Source: Hongsoonwoonella zoysiae (GTDB lineage: Bacteria > Pseudomonadota > Alphaproteobacteria > Rhizobiales > Stappiaceae). Taken from it: a stretch of DNA of 64,000 bases. Each line of letters opens with the position of its first letter. Within the stretch, counting starts at the first letter, position 1. Of this stretch, positions 25,869 to 35,227 are shown one piece after another. Made by a program: the position numbers and the translations under genes. The stretch lies in NCBI RefSeq assembly GCF_013266695.1, contig NZ_JABRXF010000001.1:1245736-1309735 (forward strand), read 5' to 3'. Under the pieces are notes generated by a model. The model had not been told where the DNA came from. It saw only the letters and a list, made by a program, of their open reading frames with translations, and did not search any database.

Positions 25869-27482
25869 TTACCTGGCCGCCCGCCGATCTTCCCGGATCA
25901 TGTCGGCTGCTTTTTCGGCAATCATCATCGTGGGCGCGGCCGTGTTGCCCGAAGTGATCGCGGGCATCACCGAGGCATCGACAACGCGCAATCCCGCGAT
26001 CCCGCGCACCCTCAGGCGCCCATCGACCACGGATGCTTCGTCGGCGCCCATCCGGCAGGTGCCGACAGGGTGAAATATCGTCGTGCCGATTTCGCCGGCG
26101 GCCTTTGCGAGATCGTCGTCCGTGTGGATCTGAGAGCCGGGCAGATATTCGACGGGCTCGTATCGGGAAAGCGCTCCCGCGCTCATGATTTTGCGCGTGA
26201 GGCGGATGGAATCGGCGGCCACCTTGCGGTCGCCGACGGTGGAAAGATAATTCGGCTTGATTTCCGGATGGTCCGTCGGATCGGGCGAGGTGATGTGGAT
26301 GTGGCCCCGGCTTTCGGGTCGCAGGTTGCAAACGCTTGCCGTGATTGCGGGGAAGGGGTGCAAAGGCTCGCCGAAACGGTCGAGCGAGAGCGGCTGCACA
26401 TGATATTCGACGTTCGCCGTTTCGAAGCTTTCATCCGTCTTGGCGAAGACGCCGAGCTGGCTCGGCGCCATGGACATCGGCCCCGAGCGTTTTGCCGCGT
26501 ATTCGAGCGCGATCTTTGCCTTCCCGAAGATGTTGGATGTCAGCTGGTTGAGCGTTTTCGCGTTTCTTACCTTGAAGATCGTGCGGATCTGCAGGTGGTC
26601 CTGCAGGTTTTCACCCACCGATGCATTTTCGACCGCGACCTCTATGCCGTGTTTCGACAGGATTTGCGGATTGCCGATGCCGGAGAGTTCAAGAATTTGC
26701 GGCGATCCGATGGAGCCCGACGAAAGCAGGATTTCGCCGGCTGCGTCCACGCTTGCGTCCTCGCCGTCGAGCTTGAGATTGAGCCCGACGGCTCGTCCGT
26801 CTTCAATGCGGATGCGCGCGACCTGGGCTTTCGTCAGAACTTCGACGTTCGCCCGCTTCATCGCGGGCTTCAGGAACCCCTTGGCCGCCGTCCAGCGCAC
26901 GCCGCCGCGCTGGGTGACCTGGAAATACCCGGAGCCCATATTGTCGCCCCGGTTGAAGTCTTTCGTCTTAGGAATACCAACTTCCGCGCAGGCCTCGCGG
27001 AAAGCGTCGAGGATTTCCCAGGAAAGGCGCTGTTCCTCCACACGGCATCCGCCGCCCTGGCCGTGGAAATCATCGTCCCAGGCGTAATGGTCTTCGCCGC
27101 GCCTGAAATAGGGCAGGACATCGTCCCAACCCCACGCTGAAAGGCCGAGCTGGCGCCAGAGGTCGTAGTCGCGCGCCTGTCCGCGCATGTAGATCATGCC
27201 GTTGATGGCCGAGCAGCCTCCGAGCACCTTACCGCGCGGATAGGCGAGCGCGCGCCCGTTCAGACCGGCCTCGGGCGCCGTCGAATATCCCCAGTCCGTT
27301 CTGGGGTTGCCCATGCAGTAAAGGTAACCGACCGGAATGTGGATCCAGATATAATCGTCCTTGCCGCCGGCCTCCAGCACGAGGATGCGAACGTCCGGGT
27401 CTTCGCTCAGCCTATTGGCAAGCACGCAACCTGCCGAACCCGCGCCGACTATGATGTAATCAAAGCTACCAAGATGCCGCAT
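25869..27482 (-). CDS. GMC family FAD-dependent oxidoreductase (choline dehydrogenase-like)
   Basis: A 537-residue flavoprotein. FAD-binding YIIVGAGSAGCVLANRLSED at the N-terminus, the GMC signatures GKVLGGCSAINGMIYMRG and SSGSIGSPQILELSGIG, and the C-terminal catalytic HPVGTCRMG followed by VVDASVMPAITSGNTAAP. The family oxidises alcohols (choline, glucose, polyethylene glycol, aromatic alcohols); the substrate cannot be read from the sequence, and no bet genes are nearby. It is upstream of modE on the same strand with a 10-bp gap, so it may drive modE transcription; a functional link to molybdate is not evident. Confidence 0.87.
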   Translation of the reverse strand: MRHLGSFDYIIVGAGSAGCVLANRLSEDPDVRILVLEAGGKDDYIWIHIPVGYLYCMGNPRTDWGYSTAPEAGLNGRALAYPRGKVLGGCSAINGMIYMRGQARDYDLWRQLGLSAWGWDDVLPYFRRGEDHYAWDDDFHGQGGGCRVEEQRLSWEILDAFREACAEVGIPKTKDFNRGDNMGSGYFQVTQRGGVRWTAAKGFLKPAMKRANVEVLTKAQVARIRIEDGRAVGLNLKLDGEDASVDAAGEILLSSGSIGSPQILELSGIGNPQILSKHGIEVAVENASVGENLQDHLQIRTIFKVRNAKTLNQLTSNIFGKAKIALEYAAKRSGPMSMAPSQLGVFAKTDESFETANVEYHVQPLSLDRFGEPLHPFPAITASVCNLRPESRGHIHITSPDPTDHPEIKPNYLSTVGDRKVAADSIRLTRKIMSAGALSRYEPVEYLPGSQIHTDDDLAKAAGEIGTTIFHPVGTCRMGADEASVVDGRLRVRGIAGLRVVDASVMPAITSGNTAAPTMMIAEKAADMIREDRRAAR

Positions 27483-27582
27483 GCCCGGTCCGCGCGCCCC
27501 TTCCCTTCGCCCCGCCGATGAGGGCGGCTTTTAATTTCTTGAAAAGACAAGATGCTGCCGGGCAACGCGAATATCAAGCCGG

Positions 27583-28329
27583 TCAGAAGGACTGCCCGGA
27601 GCCTTGGGCTTCCTCGACAGCGCGGTCGACTTCGGCGACAAGACCAGGTTCGATCTTCAGACGTGCGGCGAGCATCTGGAGATAGGCTTTCTCCGCCGGA
27701 TGATCGGGATCGATCGAAAGGCGTGAGGCGGCGTAGATCTCAAGCGCTTCTTCAGACGTTTCGGCGTTCTGCACGACGCGCCCGATGTCGAGGGGCGCGC
27801 GCAATTCGTCCATGACGAAAGCCTTGGCCTCGGCGTCAAGGTCTAGATGGTCCAGCTTGTCGAAGAGGCGGGATTGCTCTTGCGCGTCGATATGGCCGTC
27901 TGCCTTGGCCGCTGCGATCATGGCGGTCAGGAGTTTCAGGCCAAGTGCCGTTTCCCCGCCCGGCATCCGCTCTGGCGAAAAGGCGGAATCGGAAGGAGGC
28001 GGCAGCACCTCCGGCTCTGCGCCTTGCGCACTCCGGTCTTCCTGATGCGGCGTCCCGCCGCCCGATTGCCAATCGCGATAGGCCTTGTAGGCAAGGCCCG
28101 CGACCAGCGCCATACCGCCATAGGTAACGGCTTTTTTGGTGAACTTGCGCCCGCCCTTGGTGCCGAGCAGGAGCGCGACAAGACCGCCCGCCGCGGCACC
28201 TCCCGCAAGCCCGCCGGCATTCGACTGAAGATAATCGCGCCCGCGGTTCACAATGTCGCCGGACGAACCGCCACCTTGCACGCCGCCTGCGCCGAGGAAC
28301 TGATCGAGAAGCCTTTTCGTGTCGAACAT
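27583..28329 (-). CDS. DUF533 / TerB-like membrane protein (YebE family)
   Basis: A 248-residue protein. The N-terminal half has a glycine/alanine-rich hydrophobic segment (GGLAGGAAAGGLVALLLG) and a second one (YGGMALVAGLAYKAY); the C-terminal half has the tellurite-resistance TerB-like helical domain, with LLTAMIAAAKADGHIDAQEQ. This matches DUF533 proteins such as E. coli YebE, an inner-membrane protein of unknown function. I chose ATG 28329 because AGGGTGAG lies 7-8 nt upstream; a GTG at 28341 is the alternative. The gene stands alone. Confidence 0.82.
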   Translation of the reverse strand: MFDTKRLLDQFLGAGGVQGGGSSGDIVNRGRDYLQSNAGGLAGGAAAGGLVALLLGTKGGRKFTKKAVTYGGMALVAGLAYKAYRDWQSGGGTPHQEDRSAQGAEPEVLPPPSDSAFSPERMPGGETALGLKLLTAMIAAAKADGHIDAQEQSRLFDKLDHLDLDAEAKAFVMDELRAPLDIGRVVQNAETSEEALEIYAASRLSIDPDHPAEKAYLQMLAARLKIEPGLVAEVDRAVEEAQGSGQSF

Positions 28330-28610
28330 GCGCTCACTCACCCTTCGAGCCTGAATTCGCCCCGAAATCGGAGATGGGCAGGCGGGTGAGGGAGCGCAAG
28401 TCCGAAAGAGTGAGAATTCCCACGGTTTTCGTGAACTGGAGCATATCTTGCGAAATCCGGGTCGGAATTCGCGACAAGAATATGCGAATTAATTCCGTCT
28501 CCATAAGCCGGCCGCAGGATAATGATACTGGAGCGAATTCTGATCACGAAAGCGATCCCGCTTTCTTAGAAAGCTCACAGTTAGCCCTTCAAACGCCGTT
28601 AGCGACGTCC

Positions 28611-29645
28611 TCAGTAGTTGAGCGGCAAAAGCCTCTCCAGGTTTTTCAGGCCAAAGTCGCGCGTCCCCAATTCGATTTCGCCGATCATCGCCACCAGCGT
28701 TTTGAGGTTTTCGACCGGCAGGCCCGCCTTCCTGCCGGCGGAGATCACCGGTTCCATCAGCGGCCCGACTTCGGTCTTGCGTCTGTTCACCGCAAGGTCG
28801 CGCCAGACGCCGCTGCGTTCCTTCGCCGAGTGGCGATAATGCTCTGCCATTCCCTCGAAGGTGGCGTCGATCCCGGCGGCATCCCCGGTCAGGAACGCCT
28901 CCGCGTCGAAGCCGTCGACACCGACCGGCTCGATCCCGGCTGCACGAGCGATGGTGACGATGTCCCGCGCGACGGAAGCAAGATGCGGCCGCCAGCGGCG
29001 GTCGGCCAGAAGGTCGGCCATTCGCTCGTTGGTCAGCGCCGTGGCGATCAGAATGCCGCCGTAGCCGATCTTGCCCCAAAGGTAGCCCTTCACGTTGTCG
29101 GTGACATGCACCGTCTCGTCGAAGGCTTTCAGGCTGTCGCACAGGCGCGCAAGCCGCTCGCTTTTTCGCCCGTCCACCTCGCCGACGACGAGACTGCCCC
29201 GTCCGCCGTAGTGAATGACGCCGGGCGCGGTAACGTCGGAGGCGAAGTTCACGAGCGAAAGGGCCACCCGGCCGCCGCCCGCATGCGCCGCGATCGCGTC
29301 GTCGTTCAGTCCGTTCTGCAGCGAAAGGATGTAGCCGTCGCCGGATAGGAAGCGTGCTGCGGAAGCCGCCGCGCTGCCTGTGTGATGCGCCTTCACGGCA
29401 AGGAGAACGGTTTCGAACGTTCCCGCAAGATTATCCGGCGTGACGGCATCGATCTTGACGGTGAAATCATCGACGCCGGTAATCGACAGCCCGCACTCGT
29501 TGATGGCGGCGACATGGCGTTTATCGGCATCCACCAGAAGCACGTCGACGCCTGCGCGTGCCATGTAGGCTCCGATGATACCGCCGATCGCGCCGGCGCC
29601 CCAGACGACGATCGTATTGCCTGCTCTTGCGTTCATTTGCTTCAC
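28611..29645 (-). CDS. Ketopantoate reductase family protein (ApbA/PanE fold)
   Basis: A 344-residue NAD(P)-dependent enzyme. VWGAGAIGGIIGAYMARAG is the Rossmann GxGxxG; AVKAHHTGSAA, SLQNGLNDDAIAA, and LWGKIGYGGILIATALTNER (the catalytic-lysine region) are the PanE landmarks. True PanE makes pantoate, but longer homologues inside catabolic operons reduce or oxidise other 2-oxo/2-hydroxy acids. It overlaps the upstream ATPase by 4 nt and is the last gene of the transporter operon, which suggests a catabolic substrate. The 281-bp stretch 28330-28610 downstream shows no gene. Confidence 0.82.
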   Translation of the reverse strand: MKQMNARAGNTIVVWGAGAIGGIIGAYMARAGVDVLLVDADKRHVAAINECGLSITGVDDFTVKIDAVTPDNLAGTFETVLLAVKAHHTGSAAASAARFLSGDGYILSLQNGLNDDAIAAHAGGGRVALSLVNFASDVTAPGVIHYGGRGSLVVGEVDGRKSERLARLCDSLKAFDETVHVTDNVKGYLWGKIGYGGILIATALTNERMADLLADRRWRPHLASVARDIVTIARAAGIEPVGVDGFDAEAFLTGDAAGIDATFEGMAEHYRHSAKERSGVWRDLAVNRRKTEVGPLMEPVISAGRKAGLPVENLKTLVAMIGEIELGTRDFGLKNLERLLPLNY

Positions 29646-30736
29646 TCACTCAGGACGACGGCGTCGTCCGCCGACCATGCGGCATTCACGCTATCGCCTA
29701 TGTCGAAGCGATTGCTGGCGAATTCCCTGGGCGACTGGTTCGCGAACAGGCGAAGGCCTCCCTGGCCGGTGTCGATCTGGTAGGCGTGGTGGTTGCCGCG
29801 AAAGACATGCCCCGCGACGCGCCCGGCGATGTAGTTCCGCTCCGGGCGCTCGCGCGTCAGATGGATCTTTTCCGGCCGCACGGAGATGACGATGCGCCCG
29901 CCCGCACCCGCATTCGCGGAACTTCCGCGCACCAGGAAGGGTGCCTCGCTCATCGCGCTCCTGGCGCTCACGCCTTCTTCGTCCGCGCTCTCGACGTCTG
30001 CCTCGATGATATTGGAGGTGCCGAGGAATTCCGCCACGAAGCGGCTTCGGGGCCGGTCGTAGACCTCCGCCGGCGAGCCGAACTGCAGGATGTGGCCGTC
30101 GCGCATGACCGCCACGGAATCGCTCATCGTCAGCGCCTCCTCCTGGTCGTGCGTGACAAGCACCGTGGTGATGCCGAGGTTCGCCTGAAGCTGGCGAAGT
30201 TCGAACTGCATGCTTTCGCGCAGGTTCTTGTCGAGCGCGCCAAGCGGCTCATCGAGCAGGAGAACGGAAGGATTCGTCACGATGGAGCGCGCCAGCGCGA
30301 CGCGCTGCTGCTGTCCGCCCGAAAGCTGATGAACGAAACGCTCGCCAAAGCCTGGAAGACGCACGATCTCGAGCGCTTCGCCCACCTTCGGGCCGATTTC
30401 CCCCGCCGGGCGCCCCGCCATCTTGAGGCCGAAGGCGATGTTCTCCGCCACGCTCATATGCGGAAACAGGCTGTAGTTCTGGAACACCATGCCCAGCCCG
30501 CGCCTGTTCGGCGGAAGGTTGGTGATGTCGCGGCCGCCGACGATTACGCTGCCCGTATCCGGTCGTTCGAAACCGGCCACGATCCGCAGGGTTGTCGTCT
30601 TGCCGCAGCCGGACGGACCGAGCAACGCCACGAGCCCGCCGCCAGGGATCGTCAGATCCGTGGGACGCAGGGCCACGACATGGCCGAAGCGCTTGGAAAT
30701 CCCGCGCAAGTCGAGCGTCGCACTGTTTTCCGGCAT
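29642..30736 (-). CDS. ABC transporter ATP-binding protein (PotA-like)
   Basis: A 364-residue ATPase: Walker A GPSGCGKTT, Q-loop VFQNYSLFPHMSV, signature LSGGQQQRVALARS, Walker B VLLLDEPLGALD, His in VTHDQEEAL, then a C-terminal TOBE domain (VARGVAGH-type strands, ISVRPEKIHL). This is the polyamine/iron/sulfate importer class. The frame is open to 30805, but ATG 30736 with GGGAGAGGGG upstream starts the recognisable domain. It belongs with the two permeases and the binding protein encoded at 32387-35185; two enzyme genes are inserted between. Confidence 0.87.
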   Translation of the reverse strand: MPENSATLDLRGISKRFGHVVALRPTDLTIPGGGLVALLGPSGCGKTTTLRIVAGFERPDTGSVIVGGRDITNLPPNRRGLGMVFQNYSLFPHMSVAENIAFGLKMAGRPAGEIGPKVGEALEIVRLPGFGERFVHQLSGGQQQRVALARSIVTNPSVLLLDEPLGALDKNLRESMQFELRQLQANLGITTVLVTHDQEEALTMSDSVAVMRDGHILQFGSPAEVYDRPRSRFVAEFLGTSNIIEADVESADEEGVSARSAMSEAPFLVRGSSANAGAGGRIVISVRPEKIHLTRERPERNYIAGRVAGHVFRGNHHAYQIDTGQGGLRLFANQSPREFASNRFDIGDSVNAAWSADDAVVLSE

Positions 30737-30756
30737 GATCCCCTCTCCCCGTCGGC

Positions 30757-31617
30757 TCATCGCGCCGCAGCTTCCGCGAGAGTGCCGGCCCGATGCGCCT
30801 GCCACGCGTCGAGCGCCGCTTCCATGGTCATGAAGACAGCCCCTTCCTCGGCAAGGCGGGCCAGCAGACGCTCCAGCATGATCATCCTGTGGCCACGGCC
30901 GATGACATGCGGGTGGAAAGTGTAGGTCAGGATGCCCCAGTCCTGGATTTGCTTCATATAAAGGAAATCGTCGACGAAATTCTCCAGCACCAGCGAGGCG
31001 TTCATCAAACCCGGCTGGATGCCGGGAAAGTTGCGCATGTATTCGAAGTGCGGAAAGTCATCGAGCGTCCAGCTTATCGGCATCTCGACGAGCGGCGTCT
31101 CCTCGCCGAAGATCGCCGGCTGCTCCAGCGGCAGTTGGTCCGGTTTGCGGCAGAAGTAGCAATCGTAGTCGTGCCCCATCATGGAGCTGTCGTAGCGAAA
31201 TCCATGCTTGAGCAGGAGATCGACAGAATGCTCGCTTAAGTCCCAGGAGGGCGAGCGGTAACCGCGCGGCTTGCGCCCCGTGAGGCGCTCGATCGTCGCG
31301 ATGCCGCGCACGAGTTCTTCTTCCTCGCCGTCCTTGCCGAGCGTGGCGGGAATGCGATGCGTCCAGCCGTGGTGGGCGATTTCGTGATCGGCCTTGAGCA
31401 CCTTCTCGGCACAGGCCGGATAGGTCTCGATCGTGTGACCCGGCGTGAAGAACGTGGATTTGACGTCAAAGCGATCCAGCAGGTCCAGTATTCGCGGCAG
31501 CGCGACGACGCCGAAATCGCCACGCGAAATCATCGTCGGCGTGGCGAGGTCGCGCGAGATATACGGCGACATGTTGTCATGATCGAAAGTAATGCAGACA
31601 ATGTGGGTCTTGCTCAT
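30757..31617 (-). CDS. Polysaccharide deacetylase (NodB-fold) family protein
   Basis: A 286-residue carbohydrate esterase 4-fold protein. ITFDHDNMSP supplies the catalytic/metal Asp-Asp motif, HEIAHHGWTHRIP the HxxxH-type metal ligands, and GYRSPSWDLSEHSVDLLLKHGF the arginine motif. There is no signal peptide, which favours a small soluble substrate such as an N-acylated or cyclic amide (PuuE allantoinase is in this fold) over cell-wall polysaccharide. The ATG at 31617 has GGAG upstream; the frame remains open beyond it but within the SDR gene. It is embedded in the ABC operon. Confidence 0.83.
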   Translation of the reverse strand: MSKTHIVCITFDHDNMSPYISRDLATPTMISRGDFGVVALPRILDLLDRFDVKSTFFTPGHTIETYPACAEKVLKADHEIAHHGWTHRIPATLGKDGEEEELVRGIATIERLTGRKPRGYRSPSWDLSEHSVDLLLKHGFRYDSSMMGHDYDCYFCRKPDQLPLEQPAIFGEETPLVEMPISWTLDDFPHFEYMRNFPGIQPGLMNASLVLENFVDDFLYMKQIQDWGILTYTFHPHVIGRGHRMIMLERLLARLAEEGAVFMTMEAALDAWQAHRAGTLAEAAAR

Positions 31618-31631
31618 GCGGCTGCAGCTCC

Positions 31632-32390
31632 TCAGGAAATACGTTGCCGGTGCGGGATCGAGCCGCCGCCGTCCACGGCAAGCGTCGCGCCGTTGACGTA
31701 GCGCGCATTCTCCGATGCCAGGAACAGGAGGGCGTCCGCGGCTTCCCCCGGCTCGATCAGCCGCCTGAGCGGTATCTGCCCGGTAATCGCCTCGACGTAA
31801 CCGTCCGGAAAGTCCGCCCCGAGGCTTCCTTGCGCCAGGCCCGGTTCCAGCATGTTCACGCGAATGCCGTGCTGGCCGAGTTCCAGGGCGATACCTTTCA
31901 TCATCCACTCGAGCGCCCGCTTGGACGCGCAATAGGCAAGCCCGTTCGTTCGCAGCACATGCGCCGCAGCCGAGCCTATGAAGACGAAAACGCCAGGTCT
32001 CGCGGCATCGATCATCGCCCGGGATAGCCGCCGCGTGATCTCGAAATTCGCCCTGACGTTGATCGAAAACACCTGGTCGAACGTCTCCAGGCTCGTGTCG
32101 AAAAGGCCGCCGAACGGGTAGACGCCGGCGTTGTTCACGACGACATCCGGCGGGCCGAACTCCTCCAGCACGGCACCGCAGAGCGTTTCCAGATCCGCAT
32201 CGCGTGTCAGGTCGGCGGCATGGATGCGCACGGATGGATTGCCGGCATGAGTGCCCTCGAGGCTGTCGACCGTCTTGTCTGTCAGGAAAAGGTTCGCACC
32301 GGCAGCGGCAAAACGGCTTGCGAACTCGCGTCCGTAGACGCCGGCCGCTCCTGTGATGACGACGGTCCTGCCCGTGAAATCATGCGTCAT
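31632..32390 (-). CDS. Short-chain dehydrogenase/reductase (SDR)
   Basis: A 252-residue classical SDR: cofactor motif VITGAAGVYGREFA, structural VVNNAGVYPFGG (NNAG), catalytic Ser in FIGSAAAH, catalytic YCASK, and C-terminal YVNGATLAVDGGG. The ATG at 32390 overlaps the permease stop by 4 nt. The substrate is unknown; co-transcription with a deacetylase and a PanE-fold reductase suggests a pathway for one imported compound. Confidence 0.87.
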   Translation of the reverse strand: MTHDFTGRTVVITGAAGVYGREFASRFAAAGANLFLTDKTVDSLEGTHAGNPSVRIHAADLTRDADLETLCGAVLEEFGPPDVVVNNAGVYPFGGLFDTSLETFDQVFSINVRANFEITRRLSRAMIDAARPGVFVFIGSAAAHVLRTNGLAYCASKRALEWMMKGIALELGQHGIRVNMLEPGLAQGSLGADFPDGYVEAITGQIPLRRLIEPGEAADALLFLASENARYVNGATLAVDGGGSIPHRQRIS

Positions 32391-33202
32391 GACGGCGCTC
32401 CCATGTGTTTGACGCCATAAACCCGGTCCACCACCACGAGCGCGAGCAGCGCGAGCAGCATCTGAACCGTGCTGACCGCCGCGATCGACGGATCGAACTG
32501 GTTTTCCGTGTAGCTGAGCAGGACGACGGGCAGCGTGTTGGTGTCCGGCGAACCGAAGAAGAAGGAGATCGGCAGGTTGTCCATGGAGATCAGCAGCGCG
32601 AACAGACCGCCGGCGAATATTCCCGGTCGAACCAGGGGAAGGGTGACATATCGGAAGACCTGCCATCGGTTCGCGCCGAGGATCGCCGCCGCCTCCTCGA
32701 AATCGGCCGGTTGCGAGCGGTAGACGCCGAGCACCGTGCGCACGATGTAGGGAATTCCGCAAAGCGTGTGTCCCAGCAGAAGAGCGGTGAAGGACACACC
32801 GAAGCCAAGCGCGGAGAGATAAAACAGAAGCGCGAACCCGAGCACGATTTGCGGCATCGAAATCGGCGACAGCAGGAAGGTGGCGAGCCCGTCGGCAAAT
32901 CCCGCGCGGCTGCGGGCGAGCGCGAGCGCGGCCGGCACGCCGATCGTCGCGGCGACGATGGTGGACGCGATGGCAAGTTCGATGCTGACAATGAGCGAAT
33001 TCAGGAACGGCTCGTACTCGACAATCCGGTAGAACCACTTGAGCGAATAGGCCGGGATCGGAAAGCCGATATAGGCCTGCGCCGAAAACGCCATCCACAC
33101 GACGATGGCGATCGGCGCAATGATGAACACGAAGAACAGGAATACGAAGGCGGGCAGTAGCAGGTCCGCCGGGTTCCTGAGCAGGTCGAGGAGACGAGTC
33201 AT
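32387..33202 (-). CDS. ABC transporter permease (PotC-like)
   Basis: A 271-residue permease with six membrane helices, beginning with a helix at about 15-40 (FVFLFFVFIIAPIAIVVWMA). The EAA loop FEEAAAILGANRWQVFRYVTL and LPVVLLSYTENQFD fit the spermidine/putrescine permease II subfamily. Its ATG overlaps the upstream permease stop by 4 nt, and its stop overlaps the SDR start, so the genes are tightly coupled. Confidence 0.87.
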   Translation of the reverse strand: MTRLLDLLRNPADLLLPAFVFLFFVFIIAPIAIVVWMAFSAQAYIGFPIPAYSLKWFYRIVEYEPFLNSLIVSIELAIASTIVAATIGVPAALALARSRAGFADGLATFLLSPISMPQIVLGFALLFYLSALGFGVSFTALLLGHTLCGIPYIVRTVLGVYRSQPADFEEAAAILGANRWQVFRYVTLPLVRPGIFAGGLFALLISMDNLPISFFFGSPDTNTLPVVLLSYTENQFDPSIAAVSTVQMLLALLALVVVDRVYGVKHMGAPS

Positions 33203-34119
33203 TTTCCTTTTACCCCGCGCCGCTTCAGGATCCTCAATTGCAGGACAAGGCAGATCAGCGCCGATATGAGCAGGACGTTACTCATCGCGCCGGCGAGATT
33301 GAAGTCCCGGGTGATGGTGAACTGCTGGTAGATGAGCAACGGCAGGGTCTGAATGCTTCCCCCACCGAGCAGGAGCAGCGTCACGAAGCTGCCGTTGGCG
33401 AGCATGAAGACCAGGATGAAGCCAGTGCCGATGCCATCGAGCGTCAAAGGCAGCGTGATGTGAAAGAAGGTGCGCATGCGGCTTGCGCCAAGGATTTGCG
33501 CGGATTCCTCAAGCTGCCTGTCGATGCCCTGCAAGGAAGAGGCGATCGCCAGCACCATGAAGGGAACCAGCACGTGAACGAGGCCCGCGACGGCGACGCC
33601 CGGCCCGCTCAGGAAATTGATCGGCACGTCGATTATACCGAGATCCATGAGGATAGAGTTGACGAACCCGCGACGCGCCAGCAGCACCCGCCAGCCGAAA
33701 GTGCGCATGATGATCGACGTCAGCAGCGGCGCCACGAGCAGAAAGACGATCAGGCTGTAGTAGCGGCCCGACTTGCGAACCAGGAAATAGGCGACCGGAT
33801 AACCCGCCACGAGGCTGATCGCCGTCACCACCAGGCTGAATACGAGCGTCGTGACGAGCACTTCGAGGTAATAGGGATCGCCCAGCAGTTTGGCGTAGGC
33901 TGCGAGCGCGCTTGTCGGCGCGCCCGAGAAGCCGCCGGCAAGGCTCAGGCTGCGCGCAACGTTGTCCACCAGCGGCGCGACGAAGAATATGGCCATGAAG
34001 GCCACCGCCGGCAGCACCCAGATCAGGGGCACGGCCGCGCCGGCGGGGCCCAGCCCGAGGACGCGGCGCAATCTTGCGCCGCGCTTCGGACATGCCGGAG
34101 GTTCGACATCCGCTTTCAT
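33199..34119 (-). CDS. ABC transporter permease (PotB-like)
   Basis: A 306-residue permease. An N-terminal cytoplasmic stretch of about 30 residues precedes the first helix (LIWVLPAVAFMAIFFVAPLV); the EAA loop is LEESAQILGASRMRTFFHIT. It pairs with the PotC-like permease. AGGAAAG lies upstream of the ATG at 34119, and the gene follows the binding-protein gene by 13 bp, leaving no room for the stem loop seen after other binding-protein genes in this window. Confidence 0.87.
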   Translation of the reverse strand: MKADVEPPACPKRGARLRRVLGLGPAGAAVPLIWVLPAVAFMAIFFVAPLVDNVARSLSLAGGFSGAPTSALAAYAKLLGDPYYLEVLVTTLVFSLVVTAISLVAGYPVAYFLVRKSGRYYSLIVFLLVAPLLTSIIMRTFGWRVLLARRGFVNSILMDLGIIDVPINFLSGPGVAVAGLVHVLVPFMVLAIASSLQGIDRQLEESAQILGASRMRTFFHITLPLTLDGIGTGFILVFMLANGSFVTLLLLGGGSIQTLPLLIYQQFTITRDFNLAGAMSNVLLISALICLVLQLRILKRRGVKGK

Positions 34120-34132
34120 TGAACGTCTTTCC

Positions 34133-35185
34133 TCAGGCGCGGATTTCGCGGTTCCAGCGCTCGATCCACTCCCGCTGTGCCGTTCCGGTCTTCTCGAACG
34201 GCGGGAAGCGCGTCTTCTCCCAGGGGGTGATGCGCTCCTTCAGCTTGTCGCTGTACTGGAGCTTGGAGTTGCTGAGGCCGTAGTTGAGGCGCTCGGCGAC
34301 TTCCGCCTGCGGCCCGGGCGACAACAGCGAGTTGATGTATTCCCACGCCGCGTCGGAGCCGTTCTTCACCTTCTGGGCGATGGCCGGCTGCATCACGCCG
34401 CCCTCTTCCGGGTTGATGTAGCGGATCCATGTCGCGCCGGAATCGTAGTGCGCCCAGGTGCGCCCGTCGACGTAGATGGCGACGTCCGCCTCGCCCGTCT
34501 CGAGCTGGATCAGCGGATCGGAAATGCCTGTCCAGAAAACGCTGTTCGGCTTCATTTTCTGGATCGCCTCGAAGGCGGGATCGACGTTGTCGACGGATCC
34601 GCCAAGCGCGTCGGCGAGCGACCAGATCAGGATCTGCGGCGTTCCCGTGTAGCCGGCGTTCGGCAGCGCGGCGCGCCATTTTCCCGCGATCGTGCCTTCC
34701 ACGAATTCCGCGAAGGATTTCGGCGGGTTCTTCACGCGCTCATGATAGGCAAGGCCCCACGCGCCGTAGGTAAAGAGCACGCCGTAGCCCTCCACGATGT
34801 CGATGAACGGCTGGGGAACGTCGGCAAGATTGGACACCTTGTCGACCGTGAGCGGTTCCGCCAGCCCCGTCCGGCCGGCGATCAGCGCAAGGTCGATCGT
34901 GTTCATCAACACGTCGATCGGCGGGTTCTCGCGGTTGGATTCGATCTGCGCCATCCACTGCTGCGGACCGCCGATGAGGACGCTCGCCTCGTTTCCGGTC
35001 CGCTTTTCGTAGTCGGCGACCATCACCTCGCGGATCATCTTCTCCCAAATGCCGCCGAAGGCGGTGACGGTGATCCGCTGTCCCTCGGCGAGGGCTCTGG
35101 GCGAAACCAGCCCGCCAGGCATACCGGCTGCCAGCGCGCCGATGCCGCCGACCTTCAAGATTGTGCGTCGAGTGAACTTGCTCAT
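34133..35185 (-). CDS. ABC transporter substrate-binding protein (PotD-like), Tat-type signal
   Basis: A 350-residue binding protein of the SBP_bac_6/8 class. The N-terminus SKFTRRTILKVGGIGALAAG has a twin-arginine motif before the hydrophobic core, so export may be by Tat. ITVTAFGGIWEKMIREVMV and YGVLFTYGAWGLAYHERVKN match the family binding polyamines, thiamine or Fe-complexes. The ligand cannot be told. It opens the importer operon 42 bp after the IclR gene. Confidence 0.86.
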   Translation of the reverse strand: MSKFTRRTILKVGGIGALAAGMPGGLVSPRALAEGQRITVTAFGGIWEKMIREVMVADYEKRTGNEASVLIGGPQQWMAQIESNRENPPIDVLMNTIDLALIAGRTGLAEPLTVDKVSNLADVPQPFIDIVEGYGVLFTYGAWGLAYHERVKNPPKSFAEFVEGTIAGKWRAALPNAGYTGTPQILIWSLADALGGSVDNVDPAFEAIQKMKPNSVFWTGISDPLIQLETGEADVAIYVDGRTWAHYDSGATWIRYINPEEGGVMQPAIAQKVKNGSDAAWEYINSLLSPGPQAEVAERLNYGLSNSKLQYSDKLKERITPWEKTRFPPFEKTGTAQREWIERWNREIRA

Positions 35186-35227
35186 GTGCGTTCCTCCCAG
35201 AACATTGAATCCCCTGGCCTTTGCGGC

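Noticed and set aside
25722-27140. A 472-codon open frame on the plus strand opposite the GMC oxidoreductase
   Set aside because: Antisense shadow of a gene with complete FAD and GMC motifs.
28549-28566. Hairpin GAAAGCG-ATCC-CGCTTTC after the PanE-fold gene as a terminator
   Set aside because: The stem is only 7 bp and no T-run follows on the minus strand, so I do not list it as a terminator.
32391-33098. Extension of the SDR frame into the permease gene
   Set aside because: The Rossmann domain begins just after ATG 32390, which overlaps the permease stop by 4 nt; the upstream part is a shadow.
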